Assembly: GCA_017512425.1 (NCBI GenBank)
Contig: JAFWGI010000005.1
Location: 1 to 64,000, forward strand
Source: Hyphomicrobium sp.
Lineage (GTDB): Bacteria > Pseudomonadota > Alphaproteobacteria > Rhizobiales > Hyphomicrobiaceae
Direction of reading: 5' to 3'
DNA length: 64,000 nt
In this document: positions 56,936 through 64,000 of the stretch, piece after piece
Position numbering within the stretch: the stretch's first letter is position 1
Layout of the letters: each line of letters starts with the position of its first letter
Made by a program: the position numbers and the translations under genes
Notes under the pieces: generated by a model
Seen by the model: only the letters and a program-made list of their open reading frames with translations
Databases searched by the model: none
Told to the model about the DNA's origin: nothing

Positions 56936-59900
56936 ATGGCAGTCATCAATGGTACAGCGGGCAACGATGTCATCACTGGCACGACCGCAAACGACGAAAT
57001 TTACGGCGGCGCGGGCAATGACCGCATCAACGGCGGCGCAGGCGACGACATCATCTATGGCGGCGACGGCAACGATACGCTGACCGGCGACGCAGGAAAC
57101 GATACGCTCTACGGCGGCAACGGCAACGATGGCTTCTTCGGCGGTGGCGGCAACGACACCATGTACGGAGAAGCTGGCGACGACGTCATGTACGGCGATG
57201 CCGGCAATGACGTCATCTACGGCGGCGACGGCAACGATCAGTTATTCGGCGGCACGGGCGACGACATTCTCGTCGGCGGCTCCGGCACCAACATCCTGAA
57301 TGGCGGCGCCGGCAACGACACGTTCGTTCTCGAATTCACGTCTGAGACGATGACAGCCGCTATGCGCGCTGATCTCGCAACATTGAAGCAGTGGTTCGCA
57401 GATCAAGCAGCGGCGGCAGGCTCGGCGGCTGCCCTCGCAGCGCAGACATCTGGCCCGTCTCTGACGCTGAGCGCGCTCGGCGTGACGATCAGCAACATCG
57501 AACAGGTCAAGATTTTCCTCGACGGTGTCGAGAAGCCGCTTAGCTCATTCCTCAACGTCGCGCCGGTGGCCGAAGCAGATGTTTCGATCACGACCGATGA
57601 AGACGTACCGTTCTCCGGTCAGATTGCAGCGACGGATGCCGATGGCGACGCACTTGCCTATGCCGTGCAGAACGCTCCATCGCACGGCACGCTCACGCTG
57701 AACGCTTCGACAGGCGCTTACGTCTACACGCCGTCGGCGAACTTCCACGGCAGCGACAGCTTCAAGGTGACCGTCACTGATCCGTCTGGCCTCCAGGTTG
57801 TGCAGACGGTCGCGGTCGGCGTAACGTCTGTCAACGACGCGCCAACGGCCGCGGCGAACGTCTCGCTGACGACCGACGAAGATACGGTCGTCGCCGGCAC
57901 TGTCGTCGCGACCGATCTCGACGGCGATACGCTTGCCTACGCGCTGCAGAACGCTCCGTCGCACGGCACGCTGACGCTCAACGCAAATACCGGCGCTTAC
58001 GTTTACACGCCATCGGCAAATTTCCACGGCGCCGATAGCTTCCAGGTCGTTGTCACGGATCCGTCGGGTGCGTCGGTCGTTCAGACGATTTCCATCGGCG
58101 TCACGCCAATCAACGATGCGCCGACGGCCGCCGCGACTGCGTCAATCACGACCGATGAAGACGTGCCGGTATCGGGCCAGATCGTTGCAACTGACGTCGA
58201 TGGCGATACGCTGGCTTATGCGGTGCAGAACGCTCCTTTGCACGGCACGCTGACGCTCAATGCGTCGACCGGCGCTTACGTCTATACACCGGCGGCCAAC
58301 TATCATGGCGCCGATAGCTTCAAGGTCACCGTCACCGATCCGTCGGGCGCGCAAGTCGTGCAGACGGTTTCTGTTGGCGTAACCTCGGTCAGCGATGCAC
58401 CGACCGCTGCAGCCAGCGTTGCGATCTCGACGAACGAAGACACCTCCGTCTCCGGCCAGGTCGTCGCGACCGACATCGATGGCGATACGCTCGGTTATGC
58501 GCTGGCTCAAGGCCCTTCACACGGCACGCTGACGCTCGATGCGTCGACCGGACAATACGTCTATACGCCGGGCGCGAACTTCAACGGCAGCGACAGCTTC
58601 CGCGTTGCGATCGCCGATCCGTCGGGCGCGTCGGTCGTGCAAACGGTTACGGTTGGCGTTGCGCCGGTCAATGACGCCGTTACGGTTGCGCAAGCCAACG
58701 TGTCGTTCACGACGCAAGAAGACAAAGCCGTCAGCGGTCAGGTCGTCGCGACTGACATCGATGGCGATACGCTTTCGTGGAGCATCGATACGGCGCCGAG
58801 CCACGGCACGGTTGCGCTCGATGCGGCGACAGGCAAATACATCTATACGCCCACCGCAAACTATTCCGGCACAGACGTTTTCCACGTTGCCGTCACCGAT
58901 CCGTCGGGAACGCGCGCGCTGCAGCGCGTTGAGCTGACGATCAGCCCGGTTGCGGACCAGCCGACACTCGTTGTCGTCAACCCGGTTGTCGTGCCGCAAA
59001 CGACGCCAGGCTCGCTCGGCCTGATCGGCGATCTGCTCGGCACGATCCTTGGCACCAAGGGTGACGACACGATCGACGCAGGCATCTGGGAGCACGTCAC
59101 CGCTGCGCTCGAAATCGACGCGGCGCTCGTCGACCAGGACGGTTCCGAGACCCTAAGCATCCGCATCAAGGACGTGCCTGCGAACGGCGTGCTTTCTGCC
59201 GGCATCAAGAATGCCGACGGCAGTTGGTCCGTTACGAAAGACGATCTGCGCGGCCTGACGTTGACCGCTGAAACGCAAACGAACTTCACCGTCAAAGTCG
59301 AAGCCACCGCCACCGAAAGCAACGGCGCCAGCGCGACCAAAACGGCAACAATCGACGTCGTCATGAAGTCGGATGGCGTGAGCATCAACGGCGGCAACGG
59401 CAACGATACGATCTATGGCAGCACCGGCAACGACAAGCTGTCGGGCGGCAATGGCAACGACACGATCTACGGCGGCGAAGGCGCCGACAAGATCGTCGGC
59501 GGCAAAGGCAACGATCATATCTACGGCGGCGCCGGCAACGACTACCTGAACGGCAACTCCGGCGATGACACGTTCTATTGGGATGCCGGCAACGACGTCT
59601 ATGCGGGCGGCAGCGGTTACGACACGCTGAGCTACGCAGGCGCGACGAGCGCGATCAATGCCGATCTCAGCAAGAAGATCATCTTCGGTGAAGCGTCTGG
59701 CACGGACTCGATCTACGGCAGCAATATGGAGAAGATCATCGGCACATCGTTCGCCGATATCTTCAAAGGGTCGAGCGGCGTCGACACCATCGACGGCGGC
59801 GCAGGCAATGACTGGATCCGTGGCCTTGGCGGCGCCGATATCCTGACCGGCGGCGCTGGCAACGACACGTTCTTCTGGGAGAAGACCGACGTCGGCAGCC

Positions 59901-60136
59901 GCATGGGCGTTGATCGCATCAAGGACTTCAGCGTTGGCGATATCCTGGATTTCACCAAACTCGTCAGCCTTGGCTCAAAGCAGCTCAGCGACATCGTCAA
60001 GGTTCAGGATACGTCGCAGGGATTGATCGTCTCGGCGAAGATCGGCAGCGCATTCGTGCAGGTTGCGTCTCTCGACGACGTGCACGGCAAAACCGCTGCG
60101 CAACTGTTCGCCGATGGTCAGTTGCTCGTCGGTTGA
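56936..60136 (+). CDS. RTX/cadherin-like repeat protein, likely type I secreted
   Basis: A 1,066-residue protein. Residues 1-120 hold RTX nonapeptides (GGxGxDxxx, e.g. YGGAGNDRINGGAGDDIIYG). About residues 210-680 hold five units of 93 residues (TTDEDVPFSGQIAATDADGD ... SFKVTVTDPSGLQVVQTVAV) of the VCBS/cadherin type. A second RTX block (about 815-900) and a serralysin-like end (FSVGDILDFTKLVSLG) follow. No N-terminal signal peptide is present; C-terminal features suggest type I secretion. No ABC transporter or adaptor genes are near. Start ATG 56936; the in-frame start at 56915 is not conserved. Confidence 0.9.
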   Translation: MAVINGTAGNDVITGTTANDEIYGGAGNDRINGGAGDDIIYGGDGNDTLTGDAGNDTLYGGNGNDGFFGGGGNDTMYGEAGDDVMYGDAGNDVIYGGDGNDQLFGGTGDDILVGGSGTNILNGGAGNDTFVLEFTSETMTAAMRADLATLKQWFADQAAAAGSAAALAAQTSGPSLTLSALGVTISNIEQVKIFLDGVEKPLSSFLNVAPVAEADVSITTDEDVPFSGQIAATDADGDALAYAVQNAPSHGTLTLNASTGAYVYTPSANFHGSDSFKVTVTDPSGLQVVQTVAVGVTSVNDAPTAAANVSLTTDEDTVVAGTVVATDLDGDTLAYALQNAPSHGTLTLNANTGAYVYTPSANFHGADSFQVVVTDPSGASVVQTISIGVTPINDAPTAAATASITTDEDVPVSGQIVATDVDGDTLAYAVQNAPLHGTLTLNASTGAYVYTPAANYHGADSFKVTVTDPSGAQVVQTVSVGVTSVSDAPTAAASVAISTNEDTSVSGQVVATDIDGDTLGYALAQGPSHGTLTLDASTGQYVYTPGANFNGSDSFRVAIADPSGASVVQTVTVGVAPVNDAVTVAQANVSFTTQEDKAVSGQVVATDIDGDTLSWSIDTAPSHGTVALDAATGKYIYTPTANYSGTDVFHVAVTDPSGTRALQRVELTISPVADQPTLVVVNPVVVPQTTPGSLGLIGDLLGTILGTKGDDTIDAGIWEHVTAALEIDAALVDQDGSETLSIRIKDVPANGVLSAGIKNADGSWSVTKDDLRGLTLTAETQTNFTVKVEATATESNGASATKTATIDVVMKSDGVSINGGNGNDTIYGSTGNDKLSGGNGNDTIYGGEGADKIVGGKGNDHIYGGAGNDYLNGNSGDDTFYWDAGNDVYAGGSGYDTLSYAGATSAINADLSKKIIFGEASGTDSIYGSNMEKIIGTSFADIFKGSSGVDTIDGGAGNDWIRGLGGADILTGGAGNDTFFWEKTDVGSRMGVDRIKDFSVGDILDFTKLVSLGSKQLSDIVKVQDTSQGLIVSAKIGSAFVQVASLDDVHGKTAAQLFADGQLLVG

Positions 60137-60160
60137 GCTTCGACGCCTGGCAAAACAAAA

Positions 60161-60195
60161 CCGGGATGCGGTGAAGATCGCATCCCGGTTTTTTT
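60161..60195 (+). terminator. Terminator after the RTX gene
   Basis: A perfect 10-base-pair stem, CCGGGATGCG / CGCATCCCGG, with an eight-base loop and seven T bases. Confidence 0.92.
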
Positions 60196-60231
60196 ATTTC
60201 GCTGTGTCGCGGCGCTCAGTTGCGCGACGCC

Positions 60232-60684
60232 TCAGGGTTGAATTTTCGGCAGAATATCCAGCATGCGTCGGCTGGACATGCCCATCGCCTTGAACGCCTT
60301 GACGGCCTCAAGATTGGTCGGCTTGCCGACTTGGACGACCGCGATCATGCCCATGCCGTAGTGCGGCAGGCACTTGAATACATAGATGCCGTCTTTGTCG
60401 GTCTTGAATTCGACGACGGTACTGTACGCGCCTTTGACGAACGGAACGCCTTCCGGCCAGATTTCCTTGACGCTTTCCGAGTTGTGGTTTTTGTCCGTCG
60501 GCTCGAATTTGATCGTGTCGCCCGGCTCCGCTTTTACGAAATCCGGTTCGAACACCATCGTCTGTCCGGCCTCGTTCTTGTTCATCATCTTGATGACGTG
60601 CTCAGCGGCGCCGGCTGAATTTCCATAGCCCCCCGATGTCACCAACAGCGCACCTAAAACGGCCACGACCACATGCCTGCTCAT
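60232..60684 (-). CDS. Pseudoazurin
   Basis: A 150-residue blue copper protein with a signal peptide (HVVVAVLGALLVTSGGYGNS, cleavage near AGA). The mature domain has copper ligands His in TDKNHNSESV, and Cys, His and Met in FKCLPHYGMGMIAVV. Pseudoazurin donates electrons to nitrite and nitrous-oxide reductases. No denitrification gene is adjacent. The ATG at 60684 has GGAGG nine bases upstream; the codon before it is TTG. A promoter-like sequence is seen upstream. Confidence 0.96.
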   Translation of the reverse strand: MSRHVVVAVLGALLVTSGGYGNSAGAAEHVIKMMNKNEAGQTMVFEPDFVKAEPGDTIKFEPTDKNHNSESVKEIWPEGVPFVKGAYSTVVEFKTDKDGIYVFKCLPHYGMGMIAVVQVGKPTNLEAVKAFKAMGMSSRRMLDILPKIQP

Positions 60685-60716
60685 CAAAACGTTCCTCCGG
60701 GATTATTGTTTCGTGA

Positions 60717-60745
60717 TGTATACTTTTCACGTCAACAATTGACAA
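60717..60745 (-). promoter_or_regulatory. Candidate pseudoazurin promoter with palindrome
   Basis: Reading the minus strand, TTGTCA (60745-60740) and TATACA (60722-60717) are separated by 17 bases, a good sigma-70-like promoter. The palindrome GTCAA-TTG-TTGAC (60743-60731) overlaps the -35 box and would suit a regulator. It is not a standard FNR/NnrR box (TTGAT-N4-ATCAA). Confidence 0.6.
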
Positions 60746-60786
60746 GCGCCGGAACCGTTGAATCTTTACGAAATTAGTCAATAATT

Positions 60787-61605
60787 TTAGAATTCAGCTT
60801 GATCCATGCGCATCGCGAGGCCAGCCCGCGCCATGTGCGCTTTGGCTTCGCCGATGGTGTAGGTGCCGAAATGGAAGATCGACGCGGCGAGCACGGCGCT
60901 GGCGTGGCCCTTGCTGACGCCATCGACCAGATGGTCGAGGGTGCCGACGCCGCCCGACGCAATGACCGGCACCGGAACGGCGTCCGCAATGGCTCGAGTA
61001 AGTTCTAGGTCGAAGCCGGCCTTCGTGCCGTCGCGGTCCATCGAGGTGAGCAGGATTTCTCCGGCGCCCAGCGCGACGACCTCTTTCGCGAACTCAATAG
61101 CGTCGATGCCCGTGCGATTGCGTCCTCCGTGCGTGAAGATCTCCCATCTTGGTTGGACGCTCCGATGTTCCTCCGGAGAGGCGGCCGGAACGTCCAGGGT
61201 ATCGACGCGCTTGGCATCTATCGCGACAACGATGCACTGCGCGCCGAACTTCTCCGACGCCTCTTTGACAAATTGCCGGTTGTTGACGGCGGCCGTGTTG
61301 ATCGAGACCTTGTCGGCGCCGGCTTCGAGCAGCTTTCGTATATCCTCGACCGTGCGCACGCCACCGCCGACCGTCAACGGCATGAAGCAGCGCTCGGCAG
61401 TGCGCTCGACGATGTCGAAAATCGTATCGCGATTGTCCGAGCTGGCGGTGATATCGAGAAAGCAGAGCTCGTCAGCGCCCGCCGCGTCGTAGGCGGCTGC
61501 GGCTTCAACCGGATCGCCCGCGTCGATCAAGTCGACAAAATTGACGCCTTTGACAACGCGCCCATCCTTGACGTCGAGGCACGGAATGATGCGGACTTTG
61601 AGCAT
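60787..61605 (-). CDS. hisF: Imidazole glycerol phosphate synthase subunit HisF
   Basis: A 272-residue TIM barrel that closes the imidazole ring in histidine synthesis. Catalytic Asp residues lie in [20 protein letters not shown] and [18 protein letters not shown], with phosphate sites at [14 protein letters not shown] and [13 protein letters not shown]. An insertion of about ten residues ([17 protein letters not shown]) precedes [10 protein letters not shown]. hisH, hisA and the other usual partners are not adjacent. Confidence 0.96.
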   Translation of the reverse strand: MLKVRIIPCLDVKDGRVVKGVNFVDLIDAGDPVEAAAAYDAAGADELCFLDITASSDNRDTIFDIVERTAERCFMPLTVGGGVRTVEDIRKLLEAGADKVSINTAAVNNRQFVKEASEKFGAQCIVVAIDAKRVDTLDVPAASPEEHRSVQPRWEIFTHGGRNRTGIDAIEFAKEVVALGAGEILLTSMDRDGTKAGFDLELTRAIADAVPVPVIASGGVGTLDHLVDGVSKGHASAVLAASIFHFGTYTIGEAKAHMARAGLAMRMDQAEF

Positions 61606-61757
61606 GGGCCTTCAAACCTCTGGCGGCGCACGAGATTGCGTTGAGGAGCGGCATACCACAGCTGCCACGTCCGGAGCGAGCAGGGTTGACGCGGCATTCG
61701 GAACCAACGGGGCATCCCCGCGTTGCTCGATCCGCTCAAATCTGATGGAGGCCTACT

Positions 61758-62063
61758 ATGGCTACTACCGCAAACCCGGTCTTGTCGAAGCTGCATGAGC
61801 GCCTGAACCGCGCCGAGGAGCGCATCGCTCACATCCGTGGGTCAAGCGCAAGCGAGCTCGAAAATTTCGAGTCGACATTGGCGGACTTCGCCGACCGGCA
61901 TCAGGCCATCCGCAGCCTGATCGACGAGACGGCGACGGAGACGGCCCTCGCAAAGGCCGACAAGGACACAAGCGACCTAGAGGCTGGCCTCGAACGCTGG
62001 TTCGCCGACATCGACCGCAAGTTCGCAGACGGTCCGCCGCGCGTGAACAGCGTCTCGATGTAG
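61758..62063 (+). CDS. Coiled-coil protein, unknown
   Basis: A 101-residue protein, probably one helical hairpin or coiled coil (LHERLNRAEERIAHIRGSSA, FADRHQAIRSLIDETATETA, DLEAGLERWFADIDRKFADG). No signal peptide or motif. It is convergent with the metallo-beta-lactamase-fold gene. GGAGG lies just upstream of the ATG. No family recognised. Confidence 0.65.
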   Translation: MATTANPVLSKLHERLNRAEERIAHIRGSSASELENFESTLADFADRHQAIRSLIDETATETALAKADKDTSDLEAGLERWFADIDRKFADGPPRVNSVSM

Positions 62064-62088
62064 GCCAACCGCGTTAAAGCGAGACCCG

Positions 62089-63081
62089 TTATAGCGAGAC
62101 CGGCGTTTGGTAGTAGCGATAGGCGTCGCCGGCCTTGGCGAGATTGCCGAGGCCCGGCCACGGGAAGTGATAGGTGATGAACGGGATACGATCCGTCGCG
62201 AGCATGTCCCAAACCTTCAAGCGGGTCGCAACGGCTTGCTTCGAGTCCGTGTCGTAACCGAATTCGATCTTCGGCTTCTCGACGAAGAGAATGTGGTGAT
62301 GGGCGCAGTCGACCGTGATCGCGAGCGGCTTGGCGCTCGACGTCACCATGAACATTGTGTGCCCAACGGTGTGGCCCGGCGCGTCGATCGCCTGCAAGCC
62401 CGGAGCGATCTCTTGTCCGCCTTTGTGGAACGTCATCTTGTCTTTGTACGGCAACAACCGCGCCCGCGCGAATTCGATGAATGGCTTTATCTCACCAGAG
62501 AGCTGGGCTTCGTCGGTCCAGAACTTGAAATCGGACTCGTTCACAGAGACCTGCGCATTCGGAAAAACGAGCTTGCCGCCGGCGTCGATCATGCCGCCGC
62601 AGTGATCGGGATGGCAGTGGCTGAGCGCGATAAGGTCAATCGAAGCTGGATCGATGCCAGCGGCTTTCAAGTTCGCAGGAAGCCGCCCGGTGGTATCGCC
62701 GAACATCGTCGATGAGCCTGTGCCGGTATCGACGATGATCGTCTTGCCGCCGATTTTGAGCACCGGGATATTCTGCTGCAGCACCATGTTGTCAGCGGGG
62801 AGGAACGCGGCTTCGAGCCGTTGCGTCAGCTCTTCGGTTGTTGCTTCCTTGATCAGTTTACGGCCATCGCCCAAGCCGAGCACGCCGTCGGAGACGAGCG
62901 TCACCTGAACGTCGCCATGCTTGAAATTATAGAACGCCGGCGGATTTACGAGTACGGCAGCTTTGGCTGGCGCTTCGGCGAACGCGGCGTCTGGACCGGC
63001 AACACGCGCAGCAACTGCGCCTGCGATTCCGGCTCCAGCTGTTGCAAGCATTTGGCGACGAGACAATGCAAACGTGCTCAT
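62089..63081 (-). CDS. Tat-exported metallo-beta-lactamase-fold hydrolase
   Basis: A 330-residue protein with a twin-arginine-like signal (SRRQMLATAGAGIAGAVAAR). The zinc-binding motif is LSHCHPDHCGGMIDAGGK (HxHxDH), with later ligands in GHTVGHTM and DCAHHHILF. The length and motif spacing resemble the methyl-parathion-hydrolase/lactonase branch, but substrate assignment would be a guess. ATG 63081 is used; an in-frame start at 63153 runs into prfC. Confidence 0.88.
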   Translation of the reverse strand: MSTFALSRRQMLATAGAGIAGAVAARVAGPDAAFAEAPAKAAVLVNPPAFYNFKHGDVQVTLVSDGVLGLGDGRKLIKEATTEELTQRLEAAFLPADNMVLQQNIPVLKIGGKTIIVDTGTGSSTMFGDTTGRLPANLKAAGIDPASIDLIALSHCHPDHCGGMIDAGGKLVFPNAQVSVNESDFKFWTDEAQLSGEIKPFIEFARARLLPYKDKMTFHKGGQEIAPGLQAIDAPGHTVGHTMFMVTSSAKPLAITVDCAHHHILFVEKPKIEFGYDTDSKQAVATRLKVWDMLATDRIPFITYHFPWPGLGNLAKAGDAYRYYQTPVSL

Positions 63082-63100
63082 AATGGAAGCCTTTCCAAAA

Positions 63101-64000
63101 TTATTCGCCGCGTTCGCGCAGCGCCGAGAACTTGATGTCGGGAAACTTCTCACCTTTGTATTTCAGCATCCATGCGGACTCTGCGAGGAAGACCAAAGCA
63201 CCGTCGCGATCGGTCGCGATTTCACCGCGATGGGCATAAACGAACTTTTGCAGTTTCGCCGGATCGTCGGCGGAAATCCACCGCGCCAACTCAACCGGCG
63301 CGTTTTCAAACGAAACAGGCACGCCGTACTCTGCTTTGACGCGCGATTGTAGAACTTCGAATTGCAACACGCCGACGACACCGAGGATCTGCCGTCCGCC
63401 CGCGATTGGCGTAAAGACCTGGACGATGCCTTCTTCGGCGAGATCGTCGAGTGCGCGGTTAAGCTGCTTGGCTTTCATCGCGTCTTCGATGATCACGCGG
63501 CGCAGGAGTTCCGGCGCGAAGTTCGGAATGCCGGTGAACTTCAGGACTTCCTTCTCGGTCAGCGTGTCGCCAACGCGCAGCGTGCCGTGGTTCGGCAAGC
63601 CCATGATATCGCCGGCGAAGGCTTCGTCCGCCGTTTCACGGCCCTGACCGAAAAACAGCGTCGGCGACGAGACCGTCATGTATTTGCCGTCGCGAACGTG
63701 CAGCAGTTTCATGCCGCGCTTGAACTTGCCTGAACACAGCCGGACGAAGGCAATGCGGTCGCGGTGGTTCGGATCCATGTTGGCTTGCACCTTGAACACG
63801 AAACCCGTGACCTGATCCTCGCCCGGCTCAACCGTGCGCTGGACCGCGGCGCGCGGCAAAGGCCCGGGTGCCCAATTGCCAAGCGCGTCGAGCAACTGCT
63901 CGACACCAAAATTGCGCAGCGCGCTGCCGAAGAACACCGGCGACAAATGGCCCTCACGGAACGCCTGCAGATCGAACGACGACAACGCGCCTTGCGCCAG
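63101..64000 (-). CDS. prfC: Peptide chain release factor 3 (N-terminus cut by window edge)
   Basis: The C-terminal 299 residues of RF3, the GTPase that recycles RF1 and RF2. Visible parts are HLSPVFFGSALRNFGVEQLL, FVFKVQANMDPNHRDRIAFV, MGLPNHGTLRVGDTLTEKE and VGVLQFEVLQSRVKAEYGVP, which is typical of RF3. The GTPase domain lies beyond the right edge. It lies 19 bases upstream of the metallo-beta-lactamase-fold gene on the same strand. Confidence 0.95.
   Translation of the reverse strand: MAQGALSSFDLQAFREGHLSPVFFGSALRNFGVEQLLDALGNWAPGPLPRAAVQRTVEPGEDQVTGFVFKVQANMDPNHRDRIAFVRLCSGKFKRGMKLLHVRDGKYMTVSSPTLFFGQGRETADEAFAGDIMGLPNHGTLRVGDTLTEKEVLKFTGIPNFAPELLRRVIIEDAMKAKQLNRALDDLAEEGIVQVFTPIAGGRQILGVVGVLQFEVLQSRVKAEYGVPVSFENAPVELARWISADDPAKLQKFVYAHRGEIATDRDGALVFLAESAWMLKYKGEKFPDIKFSALRERGE

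Overview
The window is a G+C-rich, tightly packed chromosomal segment of an alphaproteobacterium, most likely of the order Hyphomicrobiales (Rhizobiales). The evidence is gene content and order: an F1-ATPase operon (atpHAGDC) without the F0 genes, rph-rdgB-hemW diverging from hrcA-grpE-dnaK-dnaJ, envC-ctpA-rppH, the DsbB/YqaA pair, a TIGR02300 protein and trxB-LysR. A pseudoazurin gene, the usual copper electron donor of denitrification, fits a Hyphomicrobium-like methylotroph/denitrifier; the genus is an inference. No rRNA, tRNA, CRISPR array, prophage, transposase or integrase was recognised.

Layout. 1-3.4 kb (minus): etfA (cut by the edge), etfB, a rhomboid protease, a PduO-type cobalamin adenosyltransferase and a twin-membrane-segment protein. 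3.7-8.0 kb (plus): EnvC-like amidase activator, CtpA protease and two tandem RppH-type Nudix hydrolases, followed by a frameshifted gene remnant. 8.3-13.7 kb (minus): atpH-A-G-D, an unknown small CPFCG protein, atpC. 14-20.3 kb: small secreted proteins, RsmI, YraN, a DUF1287 protein, GluQRS and an AlkA-type glycosylase. 20.4-23.3 kb: an HNH protein, a gene-free stretch of about 0.9 kb with phased heptamer repeats, then DsbB and YqaA. 23.4-32.4 kb: hemW, rdgB (with an extra C-terminal domain), a DUF1772 gene and rph, divergent from the heat-shock set hrcA, grpE, dnaK, dnaJ. 32.4-40.9 kb: flavin reductase, pyrF, two L,D-transpeptidases, trmD, CcdA with a thioredoxin, TIGR02300 and rplS with an added helix-hairpin-helix-like tail. 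40.9-48.3 kb: a repeat-bearing OmpA-family protein, map, radC, an MHS-type transporter, trxB and a LysR regulator. 48.6-54.9 kb: leuC and leuD separated by about 4.2 kb of accessory genes (DUF4160/DUF2442 pair, YdeI-like, membrane protein, FeeM-like acyltransferase, two zincins). 54.9-64 kb: glyoxalase-like protein, DUF2244, nth, a 1,066-residue RTX/cadherin-like secreted protein, pseudoazurin, hisF, a Tat-exported metallo-beta-lactamase-fold protein and prfC (cut by the right edge).

How the parts fit. Most of the window is housekeeping: respiration and ATP synthesis, protein folding and quality control, nucleotide-pool cleaning, leucine and histidine synthesis, and cell-envelope work (EnvC, CtpA, DUF1287, two L,D-transpeptidases, OmpA). 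Novelty is scattered rather than concentrated in an island. The best candidates are the gene-free heptamer region at 21.25-22.18 kb, the RdgB-DUF7660-like fusion, the L19 tail fusion, the unknown protein inside the atp operon, and the leuC-leuD accessory block with its FeeM-like enzyme and DUF4160/DUF2442 pair. I did not see a complete, clearly new multi-gene system.
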